Shown: positions 1 to 8,436 of the stretch, in pieces
Numbering within the stretch: the first letter of the stretch is position 1
How the letters are laid out: the number at the start of each line of letters is the position of its first letter
Source: Gammaproteobacteria bacterium
GTDB lineage: Bacteria > Pseudomonadota > Gammaproteobacteria > SZUA-229
Assembly (NCBI GenBank): GCA_016744065.1
Contig: JADGFA010000038.1
Location: forward strand, 1-42,485
DNA: 42,485 nucleotides
Direction: 5' to 3'
Made by a program: the position numbers and the translations under genes
Notes under the pieces: generated by a model
Databases searched by the model: none
What the model was told of the DNA's origin: nothing
What the model saw: only the letters and a program-made list of their open reading frames with translations

Positions 1-186
1 TTATTATATTTCATGGTCTGTCTCTTTTGTTTGATGTTTGTTGGTACTTACATCATGGCTCATTTGAAGCCTTTTAGGGAGGGGTGGACCATTCCATTAG
101 GTCTTGTGTTTTGCTTTCGATGCGTGAAAGTAAAGGAAAAATACAAGACTCCTTGTTTTCGGGTATTTATAAATTTAAATTTTTTA

Positions 187-750
187 TTAAATAACAACCA
201 TCTCAGTAAACAACAGACCGTTCAAATTATTATCAATCAATAACTGTTTAAAGTTCTCAGTGCAGTAAGTATGAAGTAGATGATCTGATTCAGACTTGAA
301 AACACCGTCATCCTCTAAACCATTAGTCGAAAAAGAAATATTTTCAAGCCCCACATTGACACTGCCATCAATTACTTCTCTGGCTTTTGTCTTGTCAATA
401 TACTTTTCGTCTATAATACGTAATGTATTAAAAATATAATAATCTATGCCTTCTACAGAAACGGGTAAAAATTCACCAGATACTTTAAGGGTGTCTGATA
501 ATATTTCATAAGCTCTGGTGTTTAACACAAGGTTTCCCGCTACCCAGGTGGTAATGTCAGGTATAGATACTTTTTCATTTAAATAATTTTCAGTGGCATA
601 AAATGAAGCGTCAGGCTTAACCCATTCGGTAAGCCGTGTTTTAGTGTTAAACCTAGGTGAGTAATCAGGCATTTTGTTGTAAAGCTCAGCCCCTTTAATA
701 GTGAAAGTGAAATGTTTTTCATAATCATCCGTTAGTTTATATGTTTTCAT
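187..750 (-). CDS. Imm11-like (DUF1629) immunity protein
   Basis: A 187-residue soluble protein without signal peptide or membrane segment. Its layout resembles the Imm11/DUF1629 (MXAN_0049-type) immunity family: a central PDI...GNLVLN stretch, then a GEFLPV turn and a DYYIFNTLRIID strand, which are landmarks I know from that family. The family protects a cell from a cognate polymorphic toxin by binding it in the cytoplasm. The start lies one base after the stop of an AHH-type toxin tail on the same strand, the standard toxin-immunity order. The toxin is frameshifted while this gene is intact, as expected if immunity is kept against toxin from relatives. The family call rests on pattern memory only. 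Confidence 0.6.
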   Translation of the reverse strand: MKTYKLTDDYEKHFTFTIKGAELYNKMPDYSPRFNTKTRLTEWVKPDASFYATENYLNEKVSIPDITTWVAGNLVLNTRAYEILSDTLKVSGEFLPVSVEGIDYYIFNTLRIIDEKYIDKTKAREVIDGSVNVGLENISFSTNGLEDDGVFKSESDHLLHTYCTENFKQLLIDNNLNGLLFTEMVVI

Positions 751-751
751 T

Positions 752-1173
752 CTATTTCTTCTGGGTGTTGTTGTTTACCATTTTATCCCAGTGAGTGTAT
801 TCAATGTCGTCTATTTCTTCTTGAAGCTTCATCTCATCACTGATATTACCCTGAAGAAGCTGCTGTCTTACGGTTGATAAAAAGGCTTTTATTAGCCCTG
901 GATTATTTGTCAATGAGATTCTATTAAAAATCCAGTCGTAATATTTTTTCTATGAATTCTGTTATGTCCAATAGCATTGGGAAACAATGTTGGCCTGGCA
1001 GCTGCTTTTGTTTTTTGCATCCAGCACCCATTGGCTGGGTCATCTATTCTAATTTTAATTATTTTATTTGCAAGCACAGTACGTGATTCTTCAGCCTCTG
1101 GATGGTCTCCAGAAATCATATGATGCGCTTCCCACCGAGCACCTGGATAACTTAACTTAACAAGACACCCATG
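752..1173 (-). pseudogene. AHH nuclease toxin C-terminal fragment, frameshifted
   Basis: Reading leftward from 1173, the frame gives GARWEAHHMISGDHPEAE and then an NGCWM stretch, HNRIHRK, and a stop near 910. Adding one base to the A6 run (944-949) lets the frame continue as KKYYDWIFNRI and on to a stop at 752-754. RWEAHH, NG and a final H...YYDWI are hallmarks of the AHH family of HNH/endonuclease-VII fold toxins, metal-dependent nucleases that form the tips of Rhs and contact-dependent toxins. An in-frame stop at 1174-1176 cuts off any delivery domain, so this is only an orphan tip of about 140 residues. The next gene is a probable immunity gene starting one base later. Either a decayed orphan module, a slippage-prone tract, or a sequence error in the A run. 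Confidence 0.6.
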
Positions 1174-1418
1174 TTAAGAAAATAATAAAAACAAAGACTT
1201 ACATGATTTTTACCTTTTGTTGCTATGGGTGCCCTGATAAGTTAGGTTTTTTCCCTACTGCTATTGTTTTTCCGTTCCTGCTCAAGTGCCGCCCAGTATT
1301 TTTGTTGTTTGAATATAACGCAACCTTATTATGGTTTTAAGAATGTAAATTTTTTGCTGCCTTTTGTTATGTAACTATTATACTATCTGTTCAGGCCTCA
1401 TCGGCAATTTCGGTTTTT

Positions 1419-1961
1419 TTGTCAGCGTTATCAGCAGGCTTCCTAGTTTATTTCAACTTTTTATTACAGGATCGTGATATGTACTTTGATAATGAACCCG
1501 CAGAATTTTATAGTAATGCAGGTGATAACAGACCTACCAGTAAATATTATATTTTTAAAAATGGCATGGTTAGAGCTAAAGTAGCCAATAAAGAACTCAT
1601 TATTAACCCTGGTAAAAATATCGTCTTTTTTAAATCAACTGAAAATGGCGTGATACGTAAATCTAAACCCAAAAAGATTGATAAAAATAAGCTCACTATG
1701 ACTATGCGTGATGGCAAGGTATATAGTATAAGCTTAAGCTCGACTGCTACTTATAATAAGGTTATGGACTTTTATCTTGATAATAGCGGTAATGTAACCC
1801 ATGGCAGTCATCGTGGACATGTTGTTGCTGACACGTTTGATGCGGGAAAATCAGGCCTTCTGGAGAGCCTTATTGATTCTCGAGTTGCTTCTCTCATTAG
1901 CTCTACAGATAAGAGCAAACTTAAGTCTACTGAAAATAAGCGTACCGTTAAACTTGCTTAG
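1419..1961 (+). CDS. Unknown exported protein, start probably broken
   Basis: I do not recognise this protein. The open frame runs from 1341 to 1961 but has no ATG near its front; the coordinates here use a TTG. Upstream codons in the same frame read KFFAAFCYVTIILSVQASSA, an almost ideal signal peptide with an A-S-S-A cleavage site. An ATG at 1343 would supply its start if the T at 1346 were absent (ATG AAA TTT TTT GCT). So the natural gene probably began at 1343 and now carries a one-base insertion, or the T is an error. The mature part is polar and lysine/serine rich (KSKPKKIDKNK near residues 84-94 of the TTG version), without recognisable domain. A hairpin follows at 2009-2040. Confidence 0.5.
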   Translation: MSALSAGFLVYFNFLLQDRDMYFDNEPAEFYSNAGDNRPTSKYYIFKNGMVRAKVANKELIINPGKNIVFFKSTENGVIRKSKPKKIDKNKLTMTMRDGKVYSISLSSTATYNKVMDFYLDNSGNVTHGSHRGHVVADTFDAGKSGLLESLIDSRVASLISSTDKSKLKSTENKRTVKLA

Positions 1962-2008
1962 TATTAACCAAAAGGACAGGCCTCACTTTTTTGAAATCGG
2001 GTGTACTT

Positions 2009-2040
2009 CAGGCCTTACATTATGTGAAATGTAAGGCCTG
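2009..2040 (+). terminator. Perfect 12-bp hairpin
   Basis: CAGGCCTTACAT at 2009-2020 is perfectly repeated in inverse at 2029-2040 around an 8-base loop. It lies 48 bases after the stop at 1961. It lacks a clean T tract, so it may be a weak or Rho-assisted terminator, or a transcript-stabilising stem. Confidence 0.45.
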
Positions 2041-2416
2041 GGCTTCACCCATTTCTTATTGACTCGCTCTTCATTAAAAATAATTTTTTAATCAATTAGT
2101 ACATTAAAAAGCTGCACTGATTGCAGTTTTTTTGTGTCTGGTTTTTGTTACAAGTAAGCAATATACATAAACTAGTTAGTGTAACTATTTGTTTTAATAG
2201 TGAATGCAAAGGAGTGTGTTGCACTCTGAAATAGAAACAATAAAGAGTGGTTAAGGTTAGACTAAAATAAGGAATACCCTGAATAGGGGATAAGCATATG
2301 TAACTCATTCTCAGTACCGTTTGGGGGAGGATAAATATTAAGCATTTTTTATTATGGAGTGATGAATATGAACTATTATATCTTTATGTAATAACATATT
2401 TGTATGCAGGTTAAGA
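2041..2416. other. Intergenic stretch, nothing clear
   Basis: AT-rich DNA with no convincing coding frame. A ribosome-site-like GGAG at about 2356 precedes an ATG that reads only seven codons (MNYYIFM) before a stop. No RNA gene or repeat was recognised. Confidence 0.4.
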
Positions 2417-2536
2417 TTGAAAACGAAGCAAAGACTCATAGCGCCCGTTTATATTCAGTGTTTCATTAATAGGCTCATTGTATTTACCCTGCTTATTTTA
2501 TGGGTATTTGGTAATGTATGAGCTGATACTAATATT

Positions 2537-3538
2537 ATGTTTTTTCCACAGATTATTGCTTCCCACGAGCGGGGTGAGCAATACAGTATTAATGATGATG
2601 TTGCTCCGTCCATAGATTTATTCGCTAATGCAAACTGGAAGTCATTCAGGTTTCTGGGAGAGTATTTCTGGGGGGAACATGAGCGTCATTTTGAACGCTT
2701 TCAGATTGGTTTTAGTATTGCTGAAGAGAGTGATTTCTGGTTGGGGCGATTCCACACACCCTTTGGATATTGGCACACCGAGTATCACCATGGTAATTAT
2801 TTACAAACATCAATAACAAGACCGGCTATGGATGGGTTTGGTACTGCTGGCGGTATTATTACAAGTCATATATCGGGTGCCTTATTTGAAAGTAGTATTT
2901 ATTTGGGTGCGGGAAAAATCAATTATTCACTGGCGTATGGGTTAGGTTCACAACTAGATGCATCAGGAGGCGGTGGCCATGGTGGTCATAGTGATGCAGG
3001 TCTGCATGACGTTGATATTTTTAATTTTGAACGTAATAATCACGATAATATTGCAGCTCTACGAGTTGCATATTTACCAGATGAGTTTGGTGAAGACCAG
3101 TACGGTGTGTTTATTTGCACAGCCTTAATCCCGACTGCAGGTATTCAGCACAATGAGGTGAAATTTAGAGGTACAGGATTATATTCCAATACACAATGGG
3201 AAAAAGCGCGTTTAATCACTGGGCTTTATCATATTGAAACATTGTTTAGAGAAGGCGTTATTGCAGCAGAATCCGGCGCATTCAAAAGCGCCTATGCACA
3301 GGTTGAATATCAGTATGATGATCAATGGAATATCTTTTCACGTATAGAAGATACTCATGGTGCTGATCATGATATTTACCTTGAAACCCTAGCAGGTTTT
3401 GTGCCACAACGGCAAATGATTGGTTTACGTTTTGATCCCTGGAGTAATCATGCGATAAAATTTGAATGGAATCGTAATCATCATGAACATAGTGAACACG
3501 ATGTGTTTCTCATAGGCTGGAGTGCCGTTTTTCGATGA
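2537..3538 (+). CDS. Porin-like outer-membrane protein, signal peptide interrupted
   Basis: At least 333 residues rich in alternating aromatic/polar strands (FRFLGEYFWGE, FWLGRFHTPFGYWH, WNIFSRIEDTHG), the texture of an outer-membrane beta barrel. Histidine-rich loops (HGGHSDAGLHD near 147-157; HHEHSEHD near the end) might bind metal. The ATG at 2537 is not the natural start: the frame continues upstream to 2417 (TTG) and encodes a hydrophobic stretch, LIVFTLLILWVFGNV, then a TGA at 2519-2521, then ADTNIMFFP. The TGA sits where the residue before a signal-peptidase Ala would be, so a nonsense change has split export signal from barrel. It overlaps the next gene by four bases (ATGA). Similar barrels occur beside binding proteins and c-di-GMP enzymes, but I cannot name a substrate. 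Confidence 0.6.
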   Translation: MFFPQIIASHERGEQYSINDDVAPSIDLFANANWKSFRFLGEYFWGEHERHFERFQIGFSIAEESDFWLGRFHTPFGYWHTEYHHGNYLQTSITRPAMDGFGTAGGIITSHISGALFESSIYLGAGKINYSLAYGLGSQLDASGGGGHGGHSDAGLHDVDIFNFERNNHDNIAALRVAYLPDEFGEDQYGVFICTALIPTAGIQHNEVKFRGTGLYSNTQWEKARLITGLYHIETLFREGVIAAESGAFKSAYAQVEYQYDDQWNIFSRIEDTHGADHDIYLETLAGFVPQRQMIGLRFDPWSNHAIKFEWNRNHHEHSEHDVFLIGWSAVFR

Positions 3539-3978
3539 GAGGCTGGGTCTCTAGTCTAGTTTTTTTTGCAGTACTGTTAGGGCAATCATACGCATTACAG
3601 GCTCGAGAGCTGGTGTTAGTGTGCCGATCCCAGGAGAGCATCAACGTCTTTTCGAAAACCGAACTCAGGCGTCTGTTTCTGGGCTTTCCGGTAAAAAAAA
3701 ATAATACCCTGGTTAATGCTTTGCGTAATACATCAGAGAATGATGTTTATCAGGTGTTCTTGCAAAATGTCATGTTTATGTCGAAACGAAATTATGAGAG
3801 GCGATTATTATCATTAAACTTTACCAGGGGTAATAAAGTAATTCCTGATTATGAAGACACATTATTGTTAATCAAAAATATTAAAAAAAATTCAAATAAT
3901 GTATCTTATGTCTGGCGTGATAATCTTGATGAGAGTCAGGGGTTAACTGTGATACAGGTTTTATGGGAGGGTGACTGA
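3535..3978 (+). CDS. Small periplasmic phosphate-binding-protein-like domain
   Basis: 147 residues with a signal peptide (MRGWVSSLVFFAVLLGQSYALQA). The mature protein has the short PBP-like pattern of PstS-related single-domain proteins: ELVLVCRSQESINVFSKTELRRLFLG, a strand followed by a helix ending in LxxLFLG, then an L-V-N-A-L-R strand, and late YVWRDNL / VIQVLWEG. It is about half the size of a true PstS and lacks a full second lobe. It starts inside the stop of the porin-like gene and stops just before the GGDEF-EAL gene, so the three are one translational unit. A likely role, by inference, is a periplasmic ligand reader feeding the downstream membrane enzyme, as NspS does for MbaA in Vibrio. 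No ABC transporter genes are present. Confidence 0.6.
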   Translation: MRGWVSSLVFFAVLLGQSYALQARELVLVCRSQESINVFSKTELRRLFLGFPVKKNNTLVNALRNTSENDVYQVFLQNVMFMSKRNYERRLLSLNFTRGNKVIPDYEDTLLLIKNIKKNSNNVSYVWRDNLDESQGLTVIQVLWEGD

Positions 3979-3980
3979 CC

Positions 3981-5996
3981 ATGAAACCATTAATGAGTAG
4001 CTTAACCAGTCGAATGCTAATTGGCATTTTGTTATTACAGTTTATTTTATTCCCGGTATTATTTGGCGGTCTTCTCTATATAGTTAAAAAAGGTTATGAA
4101 ACCCAGTTCATAGATCATGTGCGATCTGATGCCTATATATTGGCGAGTACTATCTCTTCGAGTCCTGATTACTCAATTATAGAAGATGCATTTCTATCGG
4201 GACGTATTACCTATGCAGAAGTTATCGATAGTAGTAATAATCAAATATATAGTAGCGCAGGGCAATCCGTTAAAAATGTATTTAAAGAAGATTTTTATTT
4301 CGGTGGTCATAATGATAATCAATATAATTTAATTATCCTGATTACTGATGATAATGGGAAAGAGACGGCTAAATTACGTGTTTCATATGATGAATCATCA
4401 ACCCGTGATCAAATAGATGAGGCTTTTCAGCGTGGTTTATTATTCGCACTAATTTATATTCTCGTGTCGGTATTATTCACTGTCATGTTAGGTCGTCGAC
4501 TTACTAAGCCTATCGAGCATTTACGTGATTTATCGCGTGAAATTGCTCATGGTCAGTTCCATCAAGAAATTACAGTGACAACAAAGATTGGAGAATTGAG
4601 TTCATTAGCCAGGACGCTTGAGTTTATGCGTACTGAGTTGATGGCACAAACAAAAACAATGAAACACCAGGCCTTGCACGATGCCCTGACGGGTTTGCCT
4701 AATCGGTCATTGTTGCATGAAAGAATAGATCAGGCCCTGTTTTATCCGGTTAATGCAAAAAATAAGCTGGCTTTGGTATTAATCGATTTAGATCAATTCA
4801 AAGAAATTAATGATAGTTTTGGCCACCTTACTGGTGATAATGTTCTTATGGAAGTATCAGGGCGTTTGCGAAGTATTGTTAGACAGCAAGATATCGTTAC
4901 TCGGTTGGGTGGTGATGAGTTTGCAGTATTACTGCCTACTGCCGATGAGGAAGCTGCGGTACGTATTTCCAGGAAAATGTTTAACGCATTATTAGAACCA
5001 ATGGTTATAGATAAATATTCTTTACGCATTGGTGCCAGTCTGGGTATTGTGATATACCCAGAACATGGTGATAGTTTTGAGTCATTACTGGGGAATGCAG
5101 ATGTTGCAATGTACGCAGCTAAACATAGTGGTGGTGGCATTAAAGTATTTAATCGTGAGCTTAGTCAGGATGCCTTTAAAAACCTTACTATAGCTTCTGA
5201 TCTTAGAGAAGCTATAGAGCAGAATCAGTTCTTTACTGTTTTTCAGCCTAAGCAGGATATTAAAACAGGGCAGGTAAATTCTGCGGAAGCTCTGGTTCGT
5301 TGGAACCATCCTGAAAAAGGCTTAATATCACCAGCTGATTTTATACCGATTGCAGAAAAAACGGGAATTATCTCTGGTATCACCAAACGTGTTGTGGAAG
5401 ACGTTATACACAAGCTGGGGGTCTGGAGAGAGAAGGGGTTTAATTTTTCTGTTTCGATTAACTTATCAGCTCTCGACCTGGAAAATAAAGAGCTTTCCGA
5501 ATATATCGTTGAATTGCTGGATAAGAATAACCTGCCCCCTGAATATATCGAGCTTGAAATAACCGAAAGCGCCATTATTACTGACCCTCTCAAGGCCCTC
5601 GAAAGTCTGGATAAATTGCATAAGACGGGTATAAAAATAGCCCTTGATGATTTTGGTACCGGTTATTCATCCCTGGTTCAATTGCGTCGTCTGCCTATAT
5701 CTATTATTAAAATTGACCGTAGCTTTGTATTTAGTATGACCAAAAGTGACAGCGATAGAGCAATAGTGCGGGCAACAATTAGTATGGCACATGATCTTGG
5801 CTTGAAGGTTGTTGCTGAAGGCCCTGAAGATAAAGAAACCATTGATGCTTTAAAGTTGCTGGAGTGTGATATGGCTCAGGGTTATTACATCTCCAGGCCC
5901 CTTGAAGAAGATAAGTTTATAGAATGGATGGAAAATAATCATAAAATTCTATCTGATGTGAAACTTGAAAAAACGGGCTGGCTTTATACAAAATAA
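3981..5996 (+). CDS. Membrane HAMP-GGDEF-EAL c-di-GMP enzyme
   Basis: 671 residues: membrane segment at about 12-36, periplasmic sensor region 37-150, second membrane segment 151-170, HAMP about 171-225, GGDEF domain about 226-395, EAL domain about 405-660. The active-site GGDEF motif is intact at 310-314, with the inhibitory RxxD site RQQD at 301-304 at the correct five-residue spacing. The EAL motif reads EALVR at 436-440, and later landmarks are present (ELEITES near 524-530, DDFGTG near 556-561, KIDRSF near 577-582, VVAEG near 610). Both domains therefore look catalytically competent, so it could make or degrade c-di-GMP depending on periplasmic input. It is the last gene of the operon with the porin-like and binding-protein-like genes. 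Confidence 0.93.
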   Translation: MKPLMSSLTSRMLIGILLLQFILFPVLFGGLLYIVKKGYETQFIDHVRSDAYILASTISSSPDYSIIEDAFLSGRITYAEVIDSSNNQIYSSAGQSVKNVFKEDFYFGGHNDNQYNLIILITDDNGKETAKLRVSYDESSTRDQIDEAFQRGLLFALIYILVSVLFTVMLGRRLTKPIEHLRDLSREIAHGQFHQEITVTTKIGELSSLARTLEFMRTELMAQTKTMKHQALHDALTGLPNRSLLHERIDQALFYPVNAKNKLALVLIDLDQFKEINDSFGHLTGDNVLMEVSGRLRSIVRQQDIVTRLGGDEFAVLLPTADEEAAVRISRKMFNALLEPMVIDKYSLRIGASLGIVIYPEHGDSFESLLGNADVAMYAAKHSGGGIKVFNRELSQDAFKNLTIASDLREAIEQNQFFTVFQPKQDIKTGQVNSAEALVRWNHPEKGLISPADFIPIAEKTGIISGITKRVVEDVIHKLGVWREKGFNFSVSINLSALDLENKELSEYIVELLDKNNLPPEYIELEITESAIITDPLKALESLDKLHKTGIKIALDDFGTGYSSLVQLRRLPISIIKIDRSFVFSMTKSDSDRAIVRATISMAHDLGLKVVAEGPEDKETIDALKLLECDMAQGYYISRPLEEDKFIEWMENNHKILSDVKLEKTGWLYTK

Positions 5997-6863
5997 AAAG
6001 GTGGAGGTTCAATTATTATTTTTTGATAGGTTTGAAATTAATTCTCAATTTTCACCATGATCTGTGAATGTATTTTCCTTTTTGTCGTATTCAAAATCGG
6101 CCATGTTGTTTGTCCCTGGTAAATGTCTAATTATTTCGTTGATTTTTTGTGGCTGATCCACATTATATTACCCCAGTAAAAAACAGAGGCGTCATGTTTC
6201 TCTGGCATACAAATATGTTTGATTTAAATGTTGGCGTATTTAAATGAGTTAGTGGTGTCGAATAATCGAAATATCCCAAGCTAATGTTATCTTATTTAGT
6301 CTTTTCATTTAGAGACTTATGTCTACTTTTTCAAACATTCTTTTAGAAATTTGTAATGAGGTTATTTTCTGAGAACCAATATCTGAGTTAAGTGTCCATA
6401 TTATGTTGGTTTTAGCCAGGGAGACGGGTTTATGTTTAAACTATTATCAAAAAAGGTAAGGGGTCGGTTCTTGTATTTTAAATTCGTTTGTATATTGTTT
6501 GCGGCTATTTAACAGCAGCCCCATAGAGTTATATTTTAATTCTATCAGGTGTTTAGAAAACGTTGGGAATTTCAGATGCTGGATGAAGTGCATGTATATA
6601 AAAACTTATAAGATGGTGTTTAATATTCACTGCTGTTTGTACATTATATGCTCTCATTACTCGTACACTGGGGCAGTTAAAGGAGGGCAGACAAGACAGG
6701 TATTGCAGTTGAGTATAACCTTGTATATACTGCGATTTTTTGCTTCCGAAAATAATAAGTTGTGTGTCAGTTATTCTTGGCTATCAAAGTAAATCCCCCT
6801 TTTTAATATCATCATATTCAGTTTGACTGAGAGGTTTTTATCTTATTTGCTTTTAATTTTTCT
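5997..6863. other. Long intergenic region with one possible 26-codon ORF
   Basis: 867 bases without a convincing gene. A short frame at 6432-6512 (MFKLLSKKVRGRF..., 26 residues, basic then hydrophobic) follows a good ribosome site (GGGAGACGGG) and could be a small membrane peptide or the remnant of a sensor gene. A 97-codon frame at 6499-6792 has no family features or ribosome site and is probably chance. The region must contain the opgG promoter, but I could not pick one. Confidence 0.3.
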
Positions 6864-8414
6864 TTGCATCGAATCACACGCTTAAAATACGGGTTGCTTG
6901 CAATTACGCCGTTACTCTTTTGTACCGGAACTGTTGCTGGTTCATCCAGGCTCAGTGATATATCAATGCAAGGGCAGGCATTTAATCACGATACGGTTAT
7001 TGAGTTAGCTCGCGAACTTGCTACAAAACCATTTCAGGAACCCGCTAAAGCCCCTGAAGGATTAACAAAGCTCGATTACTCTACCTATCGGAAAATTAAT
7101 TACCAGCAGGAAGCCGCCATCTGGGAAAATTCTCCAACCCGGTTCTCTATTCAATTATTTGCTCCCGGCTTTCTGTATAAAGATCTGGTCGATATCAATG
7201 TGGTGGAAAATGGTAAATCTTATCCGGTAAAGATATCTGATTCCTCTTTTCGTGTACCCGATTCAGCCATAGGAAAGTTACTGGTTGAAGTGGGGAAGTA
7301 TGCCGGTATGCGTTTGCATTACCCTGTTAACCGGCCTGATTATAAAGATGAGTTTGTTGTATTTCAGGGTGCCAGTTATTTTCGTGCCGTTTCCAAAGGA
7401 CAGCACTATGGCCTGTCGTCGCGTGGGCTGGCAATCGATGTTGCTCAACCTACAGGTGAAGAATATCCTTTGTTCAAACATTTCTGGATAGAGCGTCCCT
7501 CAATACATCAGGCGGCGATTGTGGTGCATGCTCTGCTGGATAGTAAAAGTGTTACTGGAGCTTATCGTTTTGGTATCTATCCAGGTTCTCCTACTCGAAT
7601 TGATGTCGATTCTATTTTGTTTCCACGTCGCGATATTAAACATGTTGGTCTGGGCACGCTCACATCAATGTTTATGCATGGGCCTTTAGACCCAGCCAAT
7701 GAACGTGACTACCGTCCGGCAGTGCATGACTCTGAGGCTATCGCCATGATTCGTGGTAATGGTGAAAGAGTATGGCGTCCACTTACTAACCCACAGACAT
7801 TACAGGTTAGTGGTTTTATGGATGAAAACCCAAAAGGCTTTGGGTTAATTCAGCGGCATCGTGATTTTGCCTATTACCAGGATCTTGAGGCCAGGTATCA
7901 CACCCGTCCATCAGCGTGGGTTAAGCCATTAAATGACTGGGGTAAAGGGCAGGTGCAACTGGTTGAGATTCCATCTAATTCAGAGGCTAATGATAATATC
8001 GTTGCCTATTGGCAACCCGAAAATGGACTTAAGCAGGGTCAACCCTATTCATTCTCTTACAGATTGACCTGGCCTGATGATATTCCGCCCGCCGACAACA
8101 AGGTTCGCATTGTACGCAGCGCAGGCGGACAAAAACTATTTGATGACAACCATAATAGAGAAGTGGTCATTGATTATAGCCACCTCAGTTCTGAGGATAT
8201 AAAGCAAATTAAGGTCGATGTCAGAACCAGTAAAGGCCATATTGTCGAATCACGTATTGAGCCTAATCCAGAAATTAACGGAGCGCGTATATTTATCACA
8301 TTTGATCCTCAGGATGCGGACCTGGCAGAGCTACGAGTCCAGTTAAAGCGTGATGACAAACCGGTTGCTGCCACCTGGCTTTATCGCTGGAACAGTAAAG
8401 ACTGGTCTCAATGA
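6864..8414 (+). CDS. opgG: Periplasmic glucan biosynthesis protein OpgG (MdoG)
   Basis: 516 residues, the normal length for OpgG. It carries a signal peptide (LKYGLLAITPLLFCTGTVA), then the conserved OpgG front end (VIELARELATKPF, LTKLDYSTYRKINY) and landmarks FWIERP, FGIYPGSPTRIDVDSILFPR, GLGTLTSMF and DFAYYQDLEARYHTRPSAWV. The family acts in the periplasm in building and branching of beta-1,2 / beta-1,6 glucans made by OpgH. No ATG exists at the front: the frame opens at 6831 and the first usual codon is TTG at 6864, without a good ribosome site, so the start is uncertain. A GAGAGG at 6829-6834 could serve a non-standard start around 6840. opgH follows 22 bases downstream. Confidence 0.93.
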   Translation: MHRITRLKYGLLAITPLLFCTGTVAGSSRLSDISMQGQAFNHDTVIELARELATKPFQEPAKAPEGLTKLDYSTYRKINYQQEAAIWENSPTRFSIQLFAPGFLYKDLVDINVVENGKSYPVKISDSSFRVPDSAIGKLLVEVGKYAGMRLHYPVNRPDYKDEFVVFQGASYFRAVSKGQHYGLSSRGLAIDVAQPTGEEYPLFKHFWIERPSIHQAAIVVHALLDSKSVTGAYRFGIYPGSPTRIDVDSILFPRRDIKHVGLGTLTSMFMHGPLDPANERDYRPAVHDSEAIAMIRGNGERVWRPLTNPQTLQVSGFMDENPKGFGLIQRHRDFAYYQDLEARYHTRPSAWVKPLNDWGKGQVQLVEIPSNSEANDNIVAYWQPENGLKQGQPYSFSYRLTWPDDIPPADNKVRIVRSAGGQKLFDDNHNREVVIDYSHLSSEDIKQIKVDVRTSKGHIVESRIEPNPEINGARIFITFDPQDADLAELRVQLKRDDKPVAATWLYRWNSKDWSQ

Positions 8415-8436
8415 GTCAACGCAAACAATAACCGTT

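Noticed and set aside
13..243. 76-codon open frame at the left edge
   Set aside because: No ribosome site or family features, and its end overlaps the immunity gene on the other strand.
2096..2308. 70-codon minus-strand frame
   Set aside because: Composition is biased low-complexity, no start signal, no homology pattern; lies in AT-rich gap DNA.
2519..2521. TGA as a selenocysteine codon in the porin-like gene
   Set aside because: It sits at a signal-peptide end with no function for selenium, and no SECIS-like stem was noticed after it.
6499..6792. 97-codon frame rich in Cys, Tyr and Ile
   Set aside because: No domain pattern or ribosome site; looks like chance translation of AT-rich DNA.
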